Counted from the stretch's first letter, positions 1 through 6,409 are shown. The stretch is DNA of 12,458 nt from Polaromonas sp. (GCA_014376885.1 JACMQR010000277.1:1-12458); one strand, 5' to 3'. Program-made: numbers and translations. Notes: generated by a model from the sequence alone, not told the origin.

Positions 1-764
1 GCCATTTTTTCTGCGCCCAGCGCCTGCGCGCTTTGCAGCCGGCTGCCAGCGCCCTGGCGGAAGGCTTCGCCCAGGCGGTCGTTGCCGGCGTACAGGTCCA
101 GCAGGGCGCGCCGGGTGGCCTCGCTGGCCAGCACCCCGGTGCGCTCGGCAGCCTGGCCGCGGGCAATCAGCCGGACCGCGGCCGGCCCCCCGAGGATGGC
201 CGGATTGGCCTCGCCGACGCCCAGGGCCAGGGGGCTGGCCATGCCGCCAGGCGCGCCACTGCGGGCTGCGGCCTGCGCGGCCGCGCTGTTGAGCCAGCCC
301 GGCGCGCTGCTGGTCTTGCCGGCCTGGCCAATTTCCATCTGGTACTGGGCATCGAAATGCGAGCGGTTGGGCGCTGGCAGCCCGGCGGCCGGCACGAAGC
401 CGAACACGCCCTGCTGCCACAGGGGCAGCAACTCGCCCAGGGCCGGATGCAGCGCAAAGGTGGCGTCCAGGCGCAAGGCGGCCTGCAGCGTGCCGTCGGG
501 CGGGGCGATGGCAATCGTCGGGCGGATGGCATAGTAGTCGGCGTCGGAATAGGGCACGAAAGCCGACAGGCCGTCGCAGGCGCCGCGCAAAAAGAGCACC
601 ACCAGCCGGCCGTCGCCAGGCGGGCTTTTCAGTCCGCTGGCCGGCGCGGGCTGCGCCCAGACGCGGCCGGCGCCGCCGGCGAGTCCCAGGGCGAACAGCC
701 CTGCCAGGCCGCTCAGGCCCCGGCGGCGCGGCAGGTCCGGGCCAGTGTCGGCAGGTCGGTTCAT
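1..764 (-). CDS. DUF1501 family exported protein (3' end cut by window edge)
   Basis: The reading frame starts at ATG 764-762 and stays open to the left edge, giving 254 residues with no stop. Residues 12-37 look like a twin-arginine export signal: Arg13-Arg14-Arg15, then a Leu/Ala/Gly-rich stretch ending in a VWA-Q site near 37. The mature part opens with the DUF1501 hallmark: LVVLFLRG, then a DGL motif (residues 54-66), a PYSDADYY stretch (71-78) and RPTIAI (81-86). NRSHFDAQ at 133-140 matches the family's SHFDAQ block. DUF1501 proteins belong to the alkaline phosphatase/sulfatase-like superfamily, but no reaction is established for them. Full-length members run to about 400 residues, so a third or more is missing. 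It lies 28 bp downstream of the DUF1800 gene on the same strand, the usual pairing. No clear Shine-Dalgarno precedes the ATG, so translational coupling to the upstream gene is possible. Confidence 0.88.
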   Translation of the reverse strand, partial: MNRPADTGPDLPRRRGLSGLAGLFALGLAGGAGRVWAQPAPASGLKSPPGDGRLVVLFLRGACDGLSAFVPYSDADYYAIRPTIAIAPPDGTLQAALRLDATFALHPALGELLPLWQQGVFGFVPAAGLPAPNRSHFDAQYQMEIGQAGKTSSAPGWLNSAAAQAAARSGAPGGMASPLALGVGEANPAILGGPAAVRLIARGQAAERTGVLASEATRRALLDLYAGNDRLGEAFRQGAGSRLQSAQALGAEKM

Positions 765-792
765 AAGATGGCTTTCATTGGCTTATGTTGAT

Positions 793-2241
793 TTACTTGC
801 GCATGAAGTCGGGACTGGCGAGCATCAGGCCGGTGCGCAGGCCGACCGGCTCGCGGGCAATGCGCTGGCGCGTGGCGCTGCTCAAAAACGCATTCAGGTA
901 GACCGGCTCGGCGCTACGCTGGCCCAGCGCCATGGCAAAGTCGGCGCGGCGGGTCAGCGCCTCGGGCGCCAGCCAGGTGGCGGCATCGGTGGCGTAGCCG
1001 TCGGGCGTTTGCCAGCCATGCATCGGCTGGCCGGCCTGGGCCAGAAAACCCAGCGCCTGGGCAATGCTTTTGCGGTCCGCCGCGCCGCCGGTGGCGCTCA
1101 GGGCCGAACAGGCAAAGTCCAGCGGCGTCTTGAACAGCTCGCTGTCCGTGGCCCAGAATTCGGGCGACGCCACCAGCGTGCGCATGACTGCGCCAATGTC
1201 GCCCTGGCTGTCTGAAAAGGTTTTTTCAAGCCGCCTGACCAGATCGGCCGGCGGCTGGTCGGCGACGAAAAATGCGGCCAGGCGCTCGGACACCCGGTGG
1301 GCCGTGGCCGGCTGGCGGGCCAGGAATCGGATGGCGTCCTCGCCTTCCCGCACGCCGCCGTCCTGGTAGGCGCGGCCCATGAAAAGCTTGGTGCCGCTGT
1401 CGTGGCGCTGGGCGGCGAAGCGGAATCCTTCGCCGCCCGGCAGGTTGATGGTCCAGCCGGTCAGGATGCGGGCCAGCGCGTGCACATCGCCCTGGGTGTA
1501 GCCGCCGCCCACGCCCAGCGTGTGCAGCTCCATCAGCTCGCGCGCATAGTTTTCATTCAGGCCGCGGTTGCTGCTCTGGGCCTGGTCCAGGTAGAGCAGC
1601 ATCGCCGGGTGGCGGGCGCTGGCCAGCAGCAGGTCCTCAAAGCGGCCCAGCGCATTGGGCCGGATCGCCTGCAGCAGGTAATGCCCGACGAACGGCCGGA
1701 CCGGGCCCTTGCCGGCGAACACGTTCAGGTGGTTGAACCAGAATTCGGTCATGCGCGCCAGCAGCGGGTTTTCCAGCGCCGGGTCGCTGCAGGCCATCAC
1801 GCGCCAGGCGGCGGCGCCTTGGGCCATGTCGCGGCTGAAAAGTGGGCCGCCAGCCGCCGGCGCGGCCGGTTTTCCGGGCTCGTCGGGCGCACTTTGCGGG
1901 CGCAGCGTCTTGCGCGCTTCGCGTTCGGCCTGGAAGTCGCGGGCAATGTCGGCCATCGGCGCGGCGATGCGCGCCAGCTCGGGCGCGATGACCGCGGCCT
2001 GCTGGCTGGCCGCCTGGGCCAGGTCGATCTGCTGCAGCGCCCAGGCCTGCGGCGCGGCGCCCATCGCTGCCAGCGACGCCGGCGTGGGCGCGTAACCCAG
2101 GCGCGAGCCGGCACGCCAGGCCGCCTGGTCGGCCGACAGCGGCGGGCCGCCGGTTTGCGCGCCGGCGGCCAGGCAAACCAGGCTGGCCAGGCCCGCAAGG
2201 GCGGTGGTGATGCGGCGGCCAGGGCTAAGGACTGGGGGCAT
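793..2241 (-). CDS. DUF1800 family exported protein
   Basis: This 482-residue protein has an N-terminal export signal: Arg9-Arg10, then a hydrophobic Ala/Leu stretch, with likely cleavage after the AGA near residue 28. The DUF1800 signature follows: MTEFWFNHLNVF (164-175), a HPAMLLYLD block (211-219), LNENYARELMELHTLGV (228-244) and VHALARILTGWTI (253-265). Residues 75-145 are Ala/Pro/Gln-rich, less conserved and perhaps flexible. The ATG at 2241 is preceded by AGGAG with a 6-base gap, a good ribosome site. The function of DUF1800 is unknown. Family members are commonly encoded directly before a DUF1501 gene, as here, which implies that the two exported proteins act together. The signal peptide places it outside the cytoplasmic membrane. 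A long open frame on the opposite strand is a GC-composition shadow. Confidence 0.92.
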   Translation of the reverse strand: MPPVLSPGRRITTALAGLASLVCLAAGAQTGGPPLSADQAAWRAGSRLGYAPTPASLAAMGAAPQAWALQQIDLAQAASQQAAVIAPELARIAAPMADIARDFQAEREARKTLRPQSAPDEPGKPAAPAAGGPLFSRDMAQGAAAWRVMACSDPALENPLLARMTEFWFNHLNVFAGKGPVRPFVGHYLLQAIRPNALGRFEDLLLASARHPAMLLYLDQAQSSNRGLNENYARELMELHTLGVGGGYTQGDVHALARILTGWTINLPGGEGFRFAAQRHDSGTKLFMGRAYQDGGVREGEDAIRFLARQPATAHRVSERLAAFFVADQPPADLVRRLEKTFSDSQGDIGAVMRTLVASPEFWATDSELFKTPLDFACSALSATGGAADRKSIAQALGFLAQAGQPMHGWQTPDGYATDAATWLAPEALTRRADFAMALGQRSAEPVYLNAFLSSATRQRIAREPVGLRTGLMLASPDFMRK

Positions 2242-2272
2242 GAAGGTCTCCTGCAGCCCTTTTTAACGCATT

Positions 2273-2304
2273 GCCGGGCGCCGGCGTTGAATCCGGCGCC
2301 CGGC
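2273..2304. terminator. Perfect 12-bp GC hairpin between the quinone reductase and DUF1800 genes
   Basis: GCCGGGCGCCGG (2273-2284) and CCGGCGCCCGGC (2293-2304) are exact reverse complements around the 8-base loop CGTTGAAT. The hairpin lies about 50 bp past the stop of the quinone reductase gene and about 30 bp before the DUF1800 start, so it may end the first transcript or shape the leader of the second. There is no strong T-run on either side (three T on the plus strand, an A-rich stretch reading minus), so it is not a textbook intrinsic terminator. Confidence 0.45.
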
Positions 2305-2352
2305 TTTACACAGGTTTACCCAGCCGGTGCCACAGCTGCCGGCCGCGCCGGG

Positions 2353-3348
2353 CTACAGCGTCAAGATGGTGCAGCCGGTGGTCTTGCGCGCTTCGAGCGA
2401 GCGGTGCGCCTGGGCCACATCGGCCAGGGCAAAACGCTGGTCGATGCGAATTTCGACCTTGCCGCTGACAACCATGTCAAACAGCTCGTCGGCCATGGCC
2501 TGGGTGCTTTCACGCGTCGTGATGTGGTTGAACAAGGTCTGGCGCGTCACATACAGCGAGCCCTTGGCGCCCAGGATGCCGGGCGACATTGGCGCGACCG
2601 GGCCGGAGGCGTTGCCAAAGCTGGCCAGCAGGCCAAACGGGCGCAGGCAGTCGAGCGAACGCTCGAACGTGTCCTTGCCGACCGAGTCATACACCACCTT
2701 GACGCCCTGGCCAGCGGTGATGTCCTTGACGCGGGCGACAAAGTCCTCGGTGGCGTAGTTGATGACAAAGGCCGCGCCATGCGCTTTGGCCAGGGCGCAC
2801 TTCTCGTCCGAGCCGGCCGTGCCGATCAGCTGCAGGCCCAGCGCCCTGGCCCACTGGCAGGCGATCAGGCCGACGCCGCCGGCGGCGGCATGGAACAGCA
2901 CGAAGTCGCCCGCCTGGAGCCCGCCCTGCGGCAGCGTGCGGCGCAGCAGGTACTGCACCGTCAGGCCCTTGAGCATCATGGCCGCGCCGGTTTCGAACGA
3001 AATCGCATCGGGCAGCTTGCAGACGCATTTGGCCGGCATGACACGCAGCTCGCAGTAACTGCCGGGCGGCTGGCTGGCGTAGGCGGCCCGGTCGCCCGGC
3101 TGCAGGTGCGTCACGCCCGCGCCGACGGCCTCGACCACGCCGGCCGCTTCCATGCCCAGCTGCACCGGCATGGCCATCGGGTACAGGCCGCTGCGCTGGT
3201 ACACGTCGATGTAATTCAGGCCGATGGCCTTGTGGCGGATGCGAATTTCACCCGGGCCAGGCTCACCGACCTGAACCTGGACCAGCTTGAGCTCTTCGGG
3301 GCCGCCATGCTGGTCGATGTGTATGGCGTGGGAGGTCGTCAGGGTCAT
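2353..3348 (-). CDS. qor: NADPH:quinone oxidoreductase, zeta-crystallin type (MDR family)
   Basis: The 331-residue protein is of usual length for the family (about 325). It has the N-terminal GroES-like fold with the GLNYIDVYQRSGLYP signature (residues 43-57) and a GMEAAGVVEAVG block (65-76). The Rossmann motif is AAAGGVG (154-160), the form typical of quinone reductases. YDSVGKDTF follows at 220-228. No zinc ligands are expected, and the Cys and His pattern of zinc alcohol dehydrogenases is absent. The family carries out NADPH-dependent one- or two-electron reduction of quinones or of enones in the cytoplasm; the substrate here cannot be told. I chose ATG 3348 because AAGGA lies 9-10 bases upstream. 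The frame stays open to an earlier ATG at 3420, but that adds 24 residues unlike the family and no better ribosome site. It is divergent from the exporter gene at 3510. Confidence 0.92.
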   Translation of the reverse strand: MTLTTSHAIHIDQHGGPEELKLVQVQVGEPGPGEIRIRHKAIGLNYIDVYQRSGLYPMAMPVQLGMEAAGVVEAVGAGVTHLQPGDRAAYASQPPGSYCELRVMPAKCVCKLPDAISFETGAAMMLKGLTVQYLLRRTLPQGGLQAGDFVLFHAAAGGVGLIACQWARALGLQLIGTAGSDEKCALAKAHGAAFVINYATEDFVARVKDITAGQGVKVVYDSVGKDTFERSLDCLRPFGLLASFGNASGPVAPMSPGILGAKGSLYVTRQTLFNHITTRESTQAMADELFDMVVSGKVEIRIDQRFALADVAQAHRSLEARKTTGCTILTL

Positions 3349-3509
3349 CTCGTCGTTTCCTTGAATTTTTTCGAAGTGGGCCGGTGCGGTGCGCCGGTTT
3401 GCCATGGTGCCATGAATCAATCTCGACCGCTTGTGCTTCAGGTGCGAAACAGCGCCGCCCGGAGCGAATGAATGGGCCGGCCGGGCGCCGGCTTGTTACA
3501 GTCGCGGCC
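3349..3509. promoter_or_regulatory. Divergent intergenic region, oxidoreductase / EamA exporter
   Basis: These 161 bp must hold the promoters for both flanking genes. A short dyad, CATGG-TG-CCATG, spans 3403-3414. Next to the plus-strand gene is a possible -10 hexamer (separate entry). I see no convincing -35 box on either strand and no Shine-Dalgarno for the plus-strand gene. The oxidoreductase has a good AAGGA site. Confidence 0.4.
3497..3502 (+). promoter_or_regulatory. Candidate -10 element (TACAGT) for a leaderless eamA mRNA
   Basis: TACAGT ends 7 bases before the ATG at 3510, the distance expected if transcription starts at or beside the A of the start codon. No Shine-Dalgarno is present, which fits a leaderless message. 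A -35 box is not recognisable. The same hexamer and spacing recur before the ATPase gene on the other strand (10407-10412). Confidence 0.4.
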
Positions 3510-4409
3510 ATGAACCAACGCCTGAGCCCGGGTACCGCCCTGCTGCTGACCCTGCCGCCGCTGCTGTGGGCCGGCAACGCGGTCGTCGGCCGGGGGGTGC
3601 ATGAGCTGATTGCGCCGATGACGCTGAACTTTTTGCGCTGGCTGCTGGCCTTTGCCATTCTTTTGCCGCTGGCCTGGCCGGTGCTGCGCCCCGGCAGCGC
3701 GATGTGGGCCGGCTACAAGCGCCTGGCGCTGCTCGGCCTGCTGGGCATCGGCTGCTACAACGCCTTGCAGTACCTGGCGCTGCAAACCTCGACGCCGCTC
3801 AATGTGACACTGGTGGCGTCGAGCCTGCCGGTGTGGCTGCTGGGGGTGGGCGCGCTGTGCTTTGGCAAGCCGGTGTCGCGCCGGCAGGCGGCCGGGGCGC
3901 TGCTGTCGGTGGCCGGCGTGCTGGTGGTGCTGTCGCGCGGCCAGTGGTCGCTGCTGCTGGCGGTGCGCCTGGTGCCGGGCGACCTCTACGTGCTGCTGGC
4001 CACGCTGGCCTGGGCGTTTTACAGCTGGCTGCTGACCGAGCCTAAGGACCCGCCCGAGCTGCGCCGCAACTGGGCGGCTTTTTTGCTGGCGCAGGTTTTT
4101 TTCGGGCTGGGCTGGTCAGGCCTGTTCGCGGCCGGCGAATGGGCGGTGGCGGACGCGGGCATCCACTGGAGCTGGCCGCTGGCGGCGGCGCTGGCGTACA
4201 TCGCCATCGGGCCGGCGGTGCTCGCCTACCGCTGCTGGGGCCTGGGCGTGCAGCGGGTGGGCCCGGCGATGGCCGGCTTTTTCACCAACCTGACGCCGCT
4301 GTTTGCCGCCCTGCTGTCGGCGGCTTTTCTTGGCGAGCTGCCGCACCTGTACCACGCGGCGGCGTTTTTGCTGATCGTCGGCGGCATCGTGGTGTCGGCG
4401 CGGCGCTGA
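3510..4409 (+). CDS. EamA/DMT family membrane exporter
   Basis: This 299-residue protein is almost wholly hydrophobic, with about ten predicted membrane helices arranged as two EamA repeats (roughly residues 8-140 and 150-295). Typical features are PPLLWAGNAVVGRGVHE near the N terminus, FLRWLLAFAILLPLAWPVL in helix 2, and the second-repeat stretch with GPAVLAYRCWGLGVQRVGPAMAGFFTNLTPLFAALL. The drug/metabolite transporter superfamily moves small metabolites such as amino acids or their derivatives across the inner membrane, usually outwards; the cargo cannot be inferred. ATG 3510 starts directly before helix 1 and fits the family length. An earlier in-frame ATG at 3468 has a GGAG too close to it. 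The gene faces away from the oxidoreductase and converges with the SDR gene, 57 bp away. Confidence 0.9.
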   Translation: MNQRLSPGTALLLTLPPLLWAGNAVVGRGVHELIAPMTLNFLRWLLAFAILLPLAWPVLRPGSAMWAGYKRLALLGLLGIGCYNALQYLALQTSTPLNVTLVASSLPVWLLGVGALCFGKPVSRRQAAGALLSVAGVLVVLSRGQWSLLLAVRLVPGDLYVLLATLAWAFYSWLLTEPKDPPELRRNWAAFLLAQVFFGLGWSGLFAAGEWAVADAGIHWSWPLAAALAYIAIGPAVLAYRCWGLGVQRVGPAMAGFFTNLTPLFAALLSAAFLGELPHLYHAAAFLLIVGGIVVSARR

Positions 4410-4415
4410 CAAGCG

Positions 4416-4439
4416 CGCCCTTGCCCGTTGGCGTTTTTT
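4416..4439 (+). terminator. Weak intrinsic terminator after the plus-strand exporter gene
   Basis: CGCC (4416-4419) can pair with GGCG (4430-4433), and six T follow at once (4434-4439), all within 30 bp of the exporter stop codon. The T-run and position are right, but the stem is only four G-C pairs plus a possible wobble. A second stem, GGCGCG-CTG-CGCGCC (4444-4458), sits just past the SDR stop and may serve the convergent gene. Confidence 0.35.
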
Positions 4440-4466
4440 CTCAGGCGCGCTGCGCGCCGGCGGCGC

Positions 4467-5261
4467 TCAGAAGGTGCCCGCAAAGGCCCCGCCGTCGGCC
4501 AGCACGTTCTGGCCGGTGATGTAGGCCGCCTGCCGGCTGCACAAGAACGCGCAGATGGCGCCGAACTCGTCGGCGGTGCCGTAGCGCCCGGCCGGAATCT
4601 GCGCCTGCTGCGTGCGCCGGATGTCCTCGACCGACCGGCCGGACTTTTCAGCCGCAGCGCGCACCGTGGCGGCAATCCGGTCGGTGTCGAACTTGCCGGG
4701 CAGCAGGTTGTTCAGGGTCACGCCCTGCGCCGCCAGCCCGGTGCGCGCCACGCCGGCGACAAAGCCGGTCAGGCCGCTGCGCGCGCCGTTGGACAGGCCC
4801 AGGATGTCGATCGGCGCCTTCACCGAGCTCGAGGTGATGTTGACGATGCGGCCAAAGCCGCGCGCGGCCATGCCGTCGACCGTCGCCTTGATCAGCTCGA
4901 TCGGCGTGAGCATGTTGGCGTCGAGCGCCCGGATCCAGGCGTCCCGGTCCCAGTCGCGGAAATCGCCGGTCGGCGGGCCGCCGGCATTGGTGACGACGAT
5001 GTCAAAGTCGCGGCGCGCCGCGAACACCGCCGCCCGGCCTTCGGCCGTGGTGATGTCTGCCGCAACGAACTGCACGCTTGCGCTTGCTGGACGTGCGCTG
5101 TCTGCTGTTAATTTATGAGCAGCTGCCTGCAGCGCCTCGGCGCCCCGCGCCACGATCAGCACATGCACGCCTTCGCGCACCAGCGCCTGCGCGCAGCCAA
5201 AGCCCAGGCCCTTGCTGGCGCCGCACACCAGCGCATGTTTTCCGGCGATACCCAAATCCAT
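4467..5261 (-). CDS. SDR family oxidoreductase lacking the YxxxK catalytic pair
   Basis: This 264-residue protein has the classical short-chain dehydrogenase layout. The cofactor motif GASKGLG is at residues 14-20, an AADIT stretch at 68-72 supplies the adenine-side Asp, TNAGG is at 91-95, and the conserved serine region NITSSS is at 141-146. Where YxxxK should follow, the sequence reads S157-N-G-A-R161, so Tyr is replaced by Ser and Lys by Arg. C-terminally it has the usual NNLLPG (184-189) and the ITGQNVLADGG end (248-258). I recall a group of FabG-like SDR proteins with this SNxxR substitution, so it may be a subfamily trait rather than damage. The reaction is unknown. ATG 5261 is preceded by AAGGAG with a 5-base gap. 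Residues about 48-63 are encoded by a dispersed repeat (see 5075-5120), with codons such as TTA, ACA and CGT rare in the neighbours. It lies 55 bp downstream of the second EamA gene, likely in one transcript. Confidence 0.9.
   Translation of the reverse strand: MDLGIAGKHALVCGASKGLGFGCAQALVREGVHVLIVARGAEALQAAAHKLTADSARPASASVQFVAADITTAEGRAAVFAARRDFDIVVTNAGGPPTGDFRDWDRDAWIRALDANMLTPIELIKATVDGMAARGFGRIVNITSSSVKAPIDILGLSNGARSGLTGFVAGVARTGLAAQGVTLNNLLPGKFDTDRIAATVRAAAEKSGRSVEDIRRTQQAQIPAGRYGTADEFGAICAFLCSRQAAYITGQNVLADGGAFAGTF
5075..5120 (+). repeat. Dispersed Comamonadaceae-type repeat, copy A, inside the SDR gene
   Basis: The core GCTGGAC-N2-GCGCTG (5086-5100), then GCT (5104-5106) and an AT-rich tail ending in GAGC (5120), matches the reverse complement of 6185-6219 at 17 of the first 21 positions and 22 of 35 overall, counted by hand. 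The GCTTGCGCTTGCTGGAC-like left part resembles a palindromic intergenic repeat that I remember as abundant in Polaromonas, Rhodoferax and Acidovorax genomes. It is in frame and lies between a helix and the next strand of the SDR fold. The AT-rich tail stands out from the local GC level. Confidence 0.6.
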
Positions 5262-5316
5262 AGAGACTCCTTACTCGTCCCGGCAACCGGGAACCATGAC
5301 CACGACCCGAAGCCGG

Positions 5317-6258
5317 CTAGCGCCCGGCCCGGGAGAACACGAAAATCCCGGCAATCACCAGCACGGTGCCGGCCGCCACCCAGGCGGTGAACGGCTCGCC
5401 CAGGATCACCACGCCCATCAAGATGGTCGAGAGCGGGCCGATCATGCCGGTCTGCGCGCTCAGGCTGGCGCCGATCCGCTCGATGGCCATCATCACCAGC
5501 AGCACCGGCACGGCGGTGCACAGCGTGGCGTTGAGCACCGACAGCCAGATCACCTCGGGCGCCACGGCGGCGGCGCTGAGCGGGCGCAGCAGCGCGAACT
5601 GCAGCAGGCACAGCAGGCAGGCCACCGTGGTGGCCAGGCCGACCAGGCGCATCGAACCCAGGCGCCTGACCATCTCGCCGCTGTACACCAGGTACAGCGC
5701 ATAGCTGACGGCGCTGCCAAACACCAGCAGCGCGCCCCAGGCGGCATGGCTGCCCAGCAGCGTGATCTCATGGCCGAACACCAGCGCCACGCCCGCATAG
5801 CTGACCGCCATGCCGACGACCTGCGCCCGCGCAATGCGCCGCTTGTAGACGAGCAAGCCCAGCAGCAGCACCAGCGTCGGGTTGAGGTACAAGATCAGCC
5901 GCTCCAGCGATGCGCTGATGTAGGCCAGGCCGGCAAAGTCCAGAAAGCTCGCCAGGTAGTAGCCGGTAAAGCCCAGCCAGAGCACACCCAGCCCGTCCTT
6001 GCGCGCCAGTTTGGGCTTGCCCCGACTGGCCCACCAGGCCATGAGCGCAAACAGCGGCAGCGCAAACAGCATGCGGTACATGATCAGGGTGACCGCATCG
6101 ACACCATGCCGGTAGGCCAGCTTGACAATGATCGCCTTGCCGCTGAAGGCGATCGCGCCCACGCTCGCCAGCACCAAGCCGGACGCTATGCTTTTGGAAG
6201 CTGTCAGCGCTTGTCCAGCCTGCACGGTGAAGGGTTTTGATTCGGAAATATCAGTCAA
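5317..6258 (-). CDS. EamA/DMT family membrane exporter, probable TTG start
   Basis: The EamA fold begins with the first membrane helix at about residue 27 (SGLVLASVGAIAFSGKAIIVK) and continues through two five-helix repeats to the C terminus. Typical stretches are MYRMLFALPLFALMAWW, ISASLERLILYLNPTLVLLLGLL, and a second repeat with LSAQTGMIGPLSTILMGVVILGEPF. The gene is predicted to export an unidentified small metabolite across the inner membrane. The start is uncertain. The frame stays open upstream to 6402, but no in-frame ATG lies between there and the helix, and the 6402 start would run through the hairpin after tctA. TTG 6258 gives 313 residues, a normal length, though without a clear ribosome site. 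With that start, residues 6-25 (the whole cytoplasmic tail before helix 1) come from a dispersed repeat. An operator-like dyad lies 36 bp upstream. The SDR gene follows after 55 bp. Confidence 0.82.
   Translation of the reverse strand: MTDISESKPFTVQAGQALTASKSIASGLVLASVGAIAFSGKAIIVKLAYRHGVDAVTLIMYRMLFALPLFALMAWWASRGKPKLARKDGLGVLWLGFTGYYLASFLDFAGLAYISASLERLILYLNPTLVLLLGLLVYKRRIARAQVVGMAVSYAGVALVFGHEITLLGSHAAWGALLVFGSAVSYALYLVYSGEMVRRLGSMRLVGLATTVACLLCLLQFALLRPLSAAAVAPEVIWLSVLNATLCTAVPVLLVMMAIERIGASLSAQTGMIGPLSTILMGVVILGEPFTAWVAAGTVLVIAGIFVFSRAGR
6185..6243 (-). repeat. Dispersed Comamonadaceae-type repeat, copy B, at the 5' end of the second EamA gene
   Basis: Read on the minus strand, this begins with GAATCAAAA and a CCTTCACC stretch, then GCTGGACAAGCGCTGACAGC (6219 down to 6200), and ends in CATAGC at 6185. 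It shares the GCTGGAC-N2-GCGCTG core and flanks with copy A. From memory it is very close to the usual form of a repeat found many times between genes in Polaromonas-like genomes. It is translated in frame as residues 6-25 of the transporter. Relative to the host gene its orientation is opposite to that of copy A. Confidence 0.65.
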
Positions 6259-6293
6259 GGTGGAGGCTGGCCGCCTGGGCCTCGTACAGTGTT

Positions 6294-6314
6294 CATGCCA
6301 GCGAGTTTGGCATG
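6294..6314. promoter_or_regulatory. Operator-like dyad upstream of the second EamA gene
   Basis: CATGCCA (6294-6300) and TGGCATG (6308-6314) form a perfect 7-bp inverted repeat around a 7-base spacer, 36 bp before the TTG start. The spacing suits a dimeric transcription factor. It implies that the EamA-SDR pair has its own promoter rather than relying wholly on tctBA. The regulator cannot be named. Confidence 0.35.
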
Positions 6315-6370
6315 CGCCGACCGGCGCCCGGCTTCGGCCATCCCGGTGGCGCACCCCTTGATTGCAGACG

Positions 6371-6395
6371 GCCCGGCGGCGGCCTGCCGCCGGGC
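6371..6395 (-). terminator. 10-bp GC hairpin just after tctA
   Basis: GCCCGGCGGC (6371-6380) and GCCGCCGGGC (6386-6395) are perfect reverse complements with a 5-base loop, starting 14 bp past the tctA stop codon. The position is that of a transcription terminator. No T-run follows on the minus strand, so it may act in a Rho-dependent or partial way, or only protect the 3' end of the mRNA. Confidence 0.5.
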
Positions 6396-6409
6396 GTGTC
6401 ACCCCGGCA

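Noticed and set aside
3414..3453. Possible third, degraded copy of the dispersed repeat (begins GAATCAA, ends AACAGC)
   Set aside because: The ends resemble copy B, but the core GCTGGAC-N2-GCGCTG is absent and the alignment needs gaps, so I could not separate it from chance.
1297..3471. A 724-residue open frame on the plus strand spanning the DUF1800 and oxidoreductase genes
   Set aside because: It lies antisense to two well-recognised genes, its product is low in complexity (rich in Gly, Ala, Arg, Gln, His), and long antisense frames are expected at this GC content.
5278..5292. Small inverted repeat TCCCGG-CAA-CCGGGA between the second EamA gene and the SDR gene
   Set aside because: Six pairs are common by chance at this GC level, there is no T-run, and the SDR has a strong ribosome site right after it, so a terminator is unlikely.
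5212..6240. A 342-residue open frame on the plus strand antisense to the second EamA gene
   Set aside because: It is rich in His, Gln and Arg, the reverse-strand shadow of a hydrophobic membrane protein.
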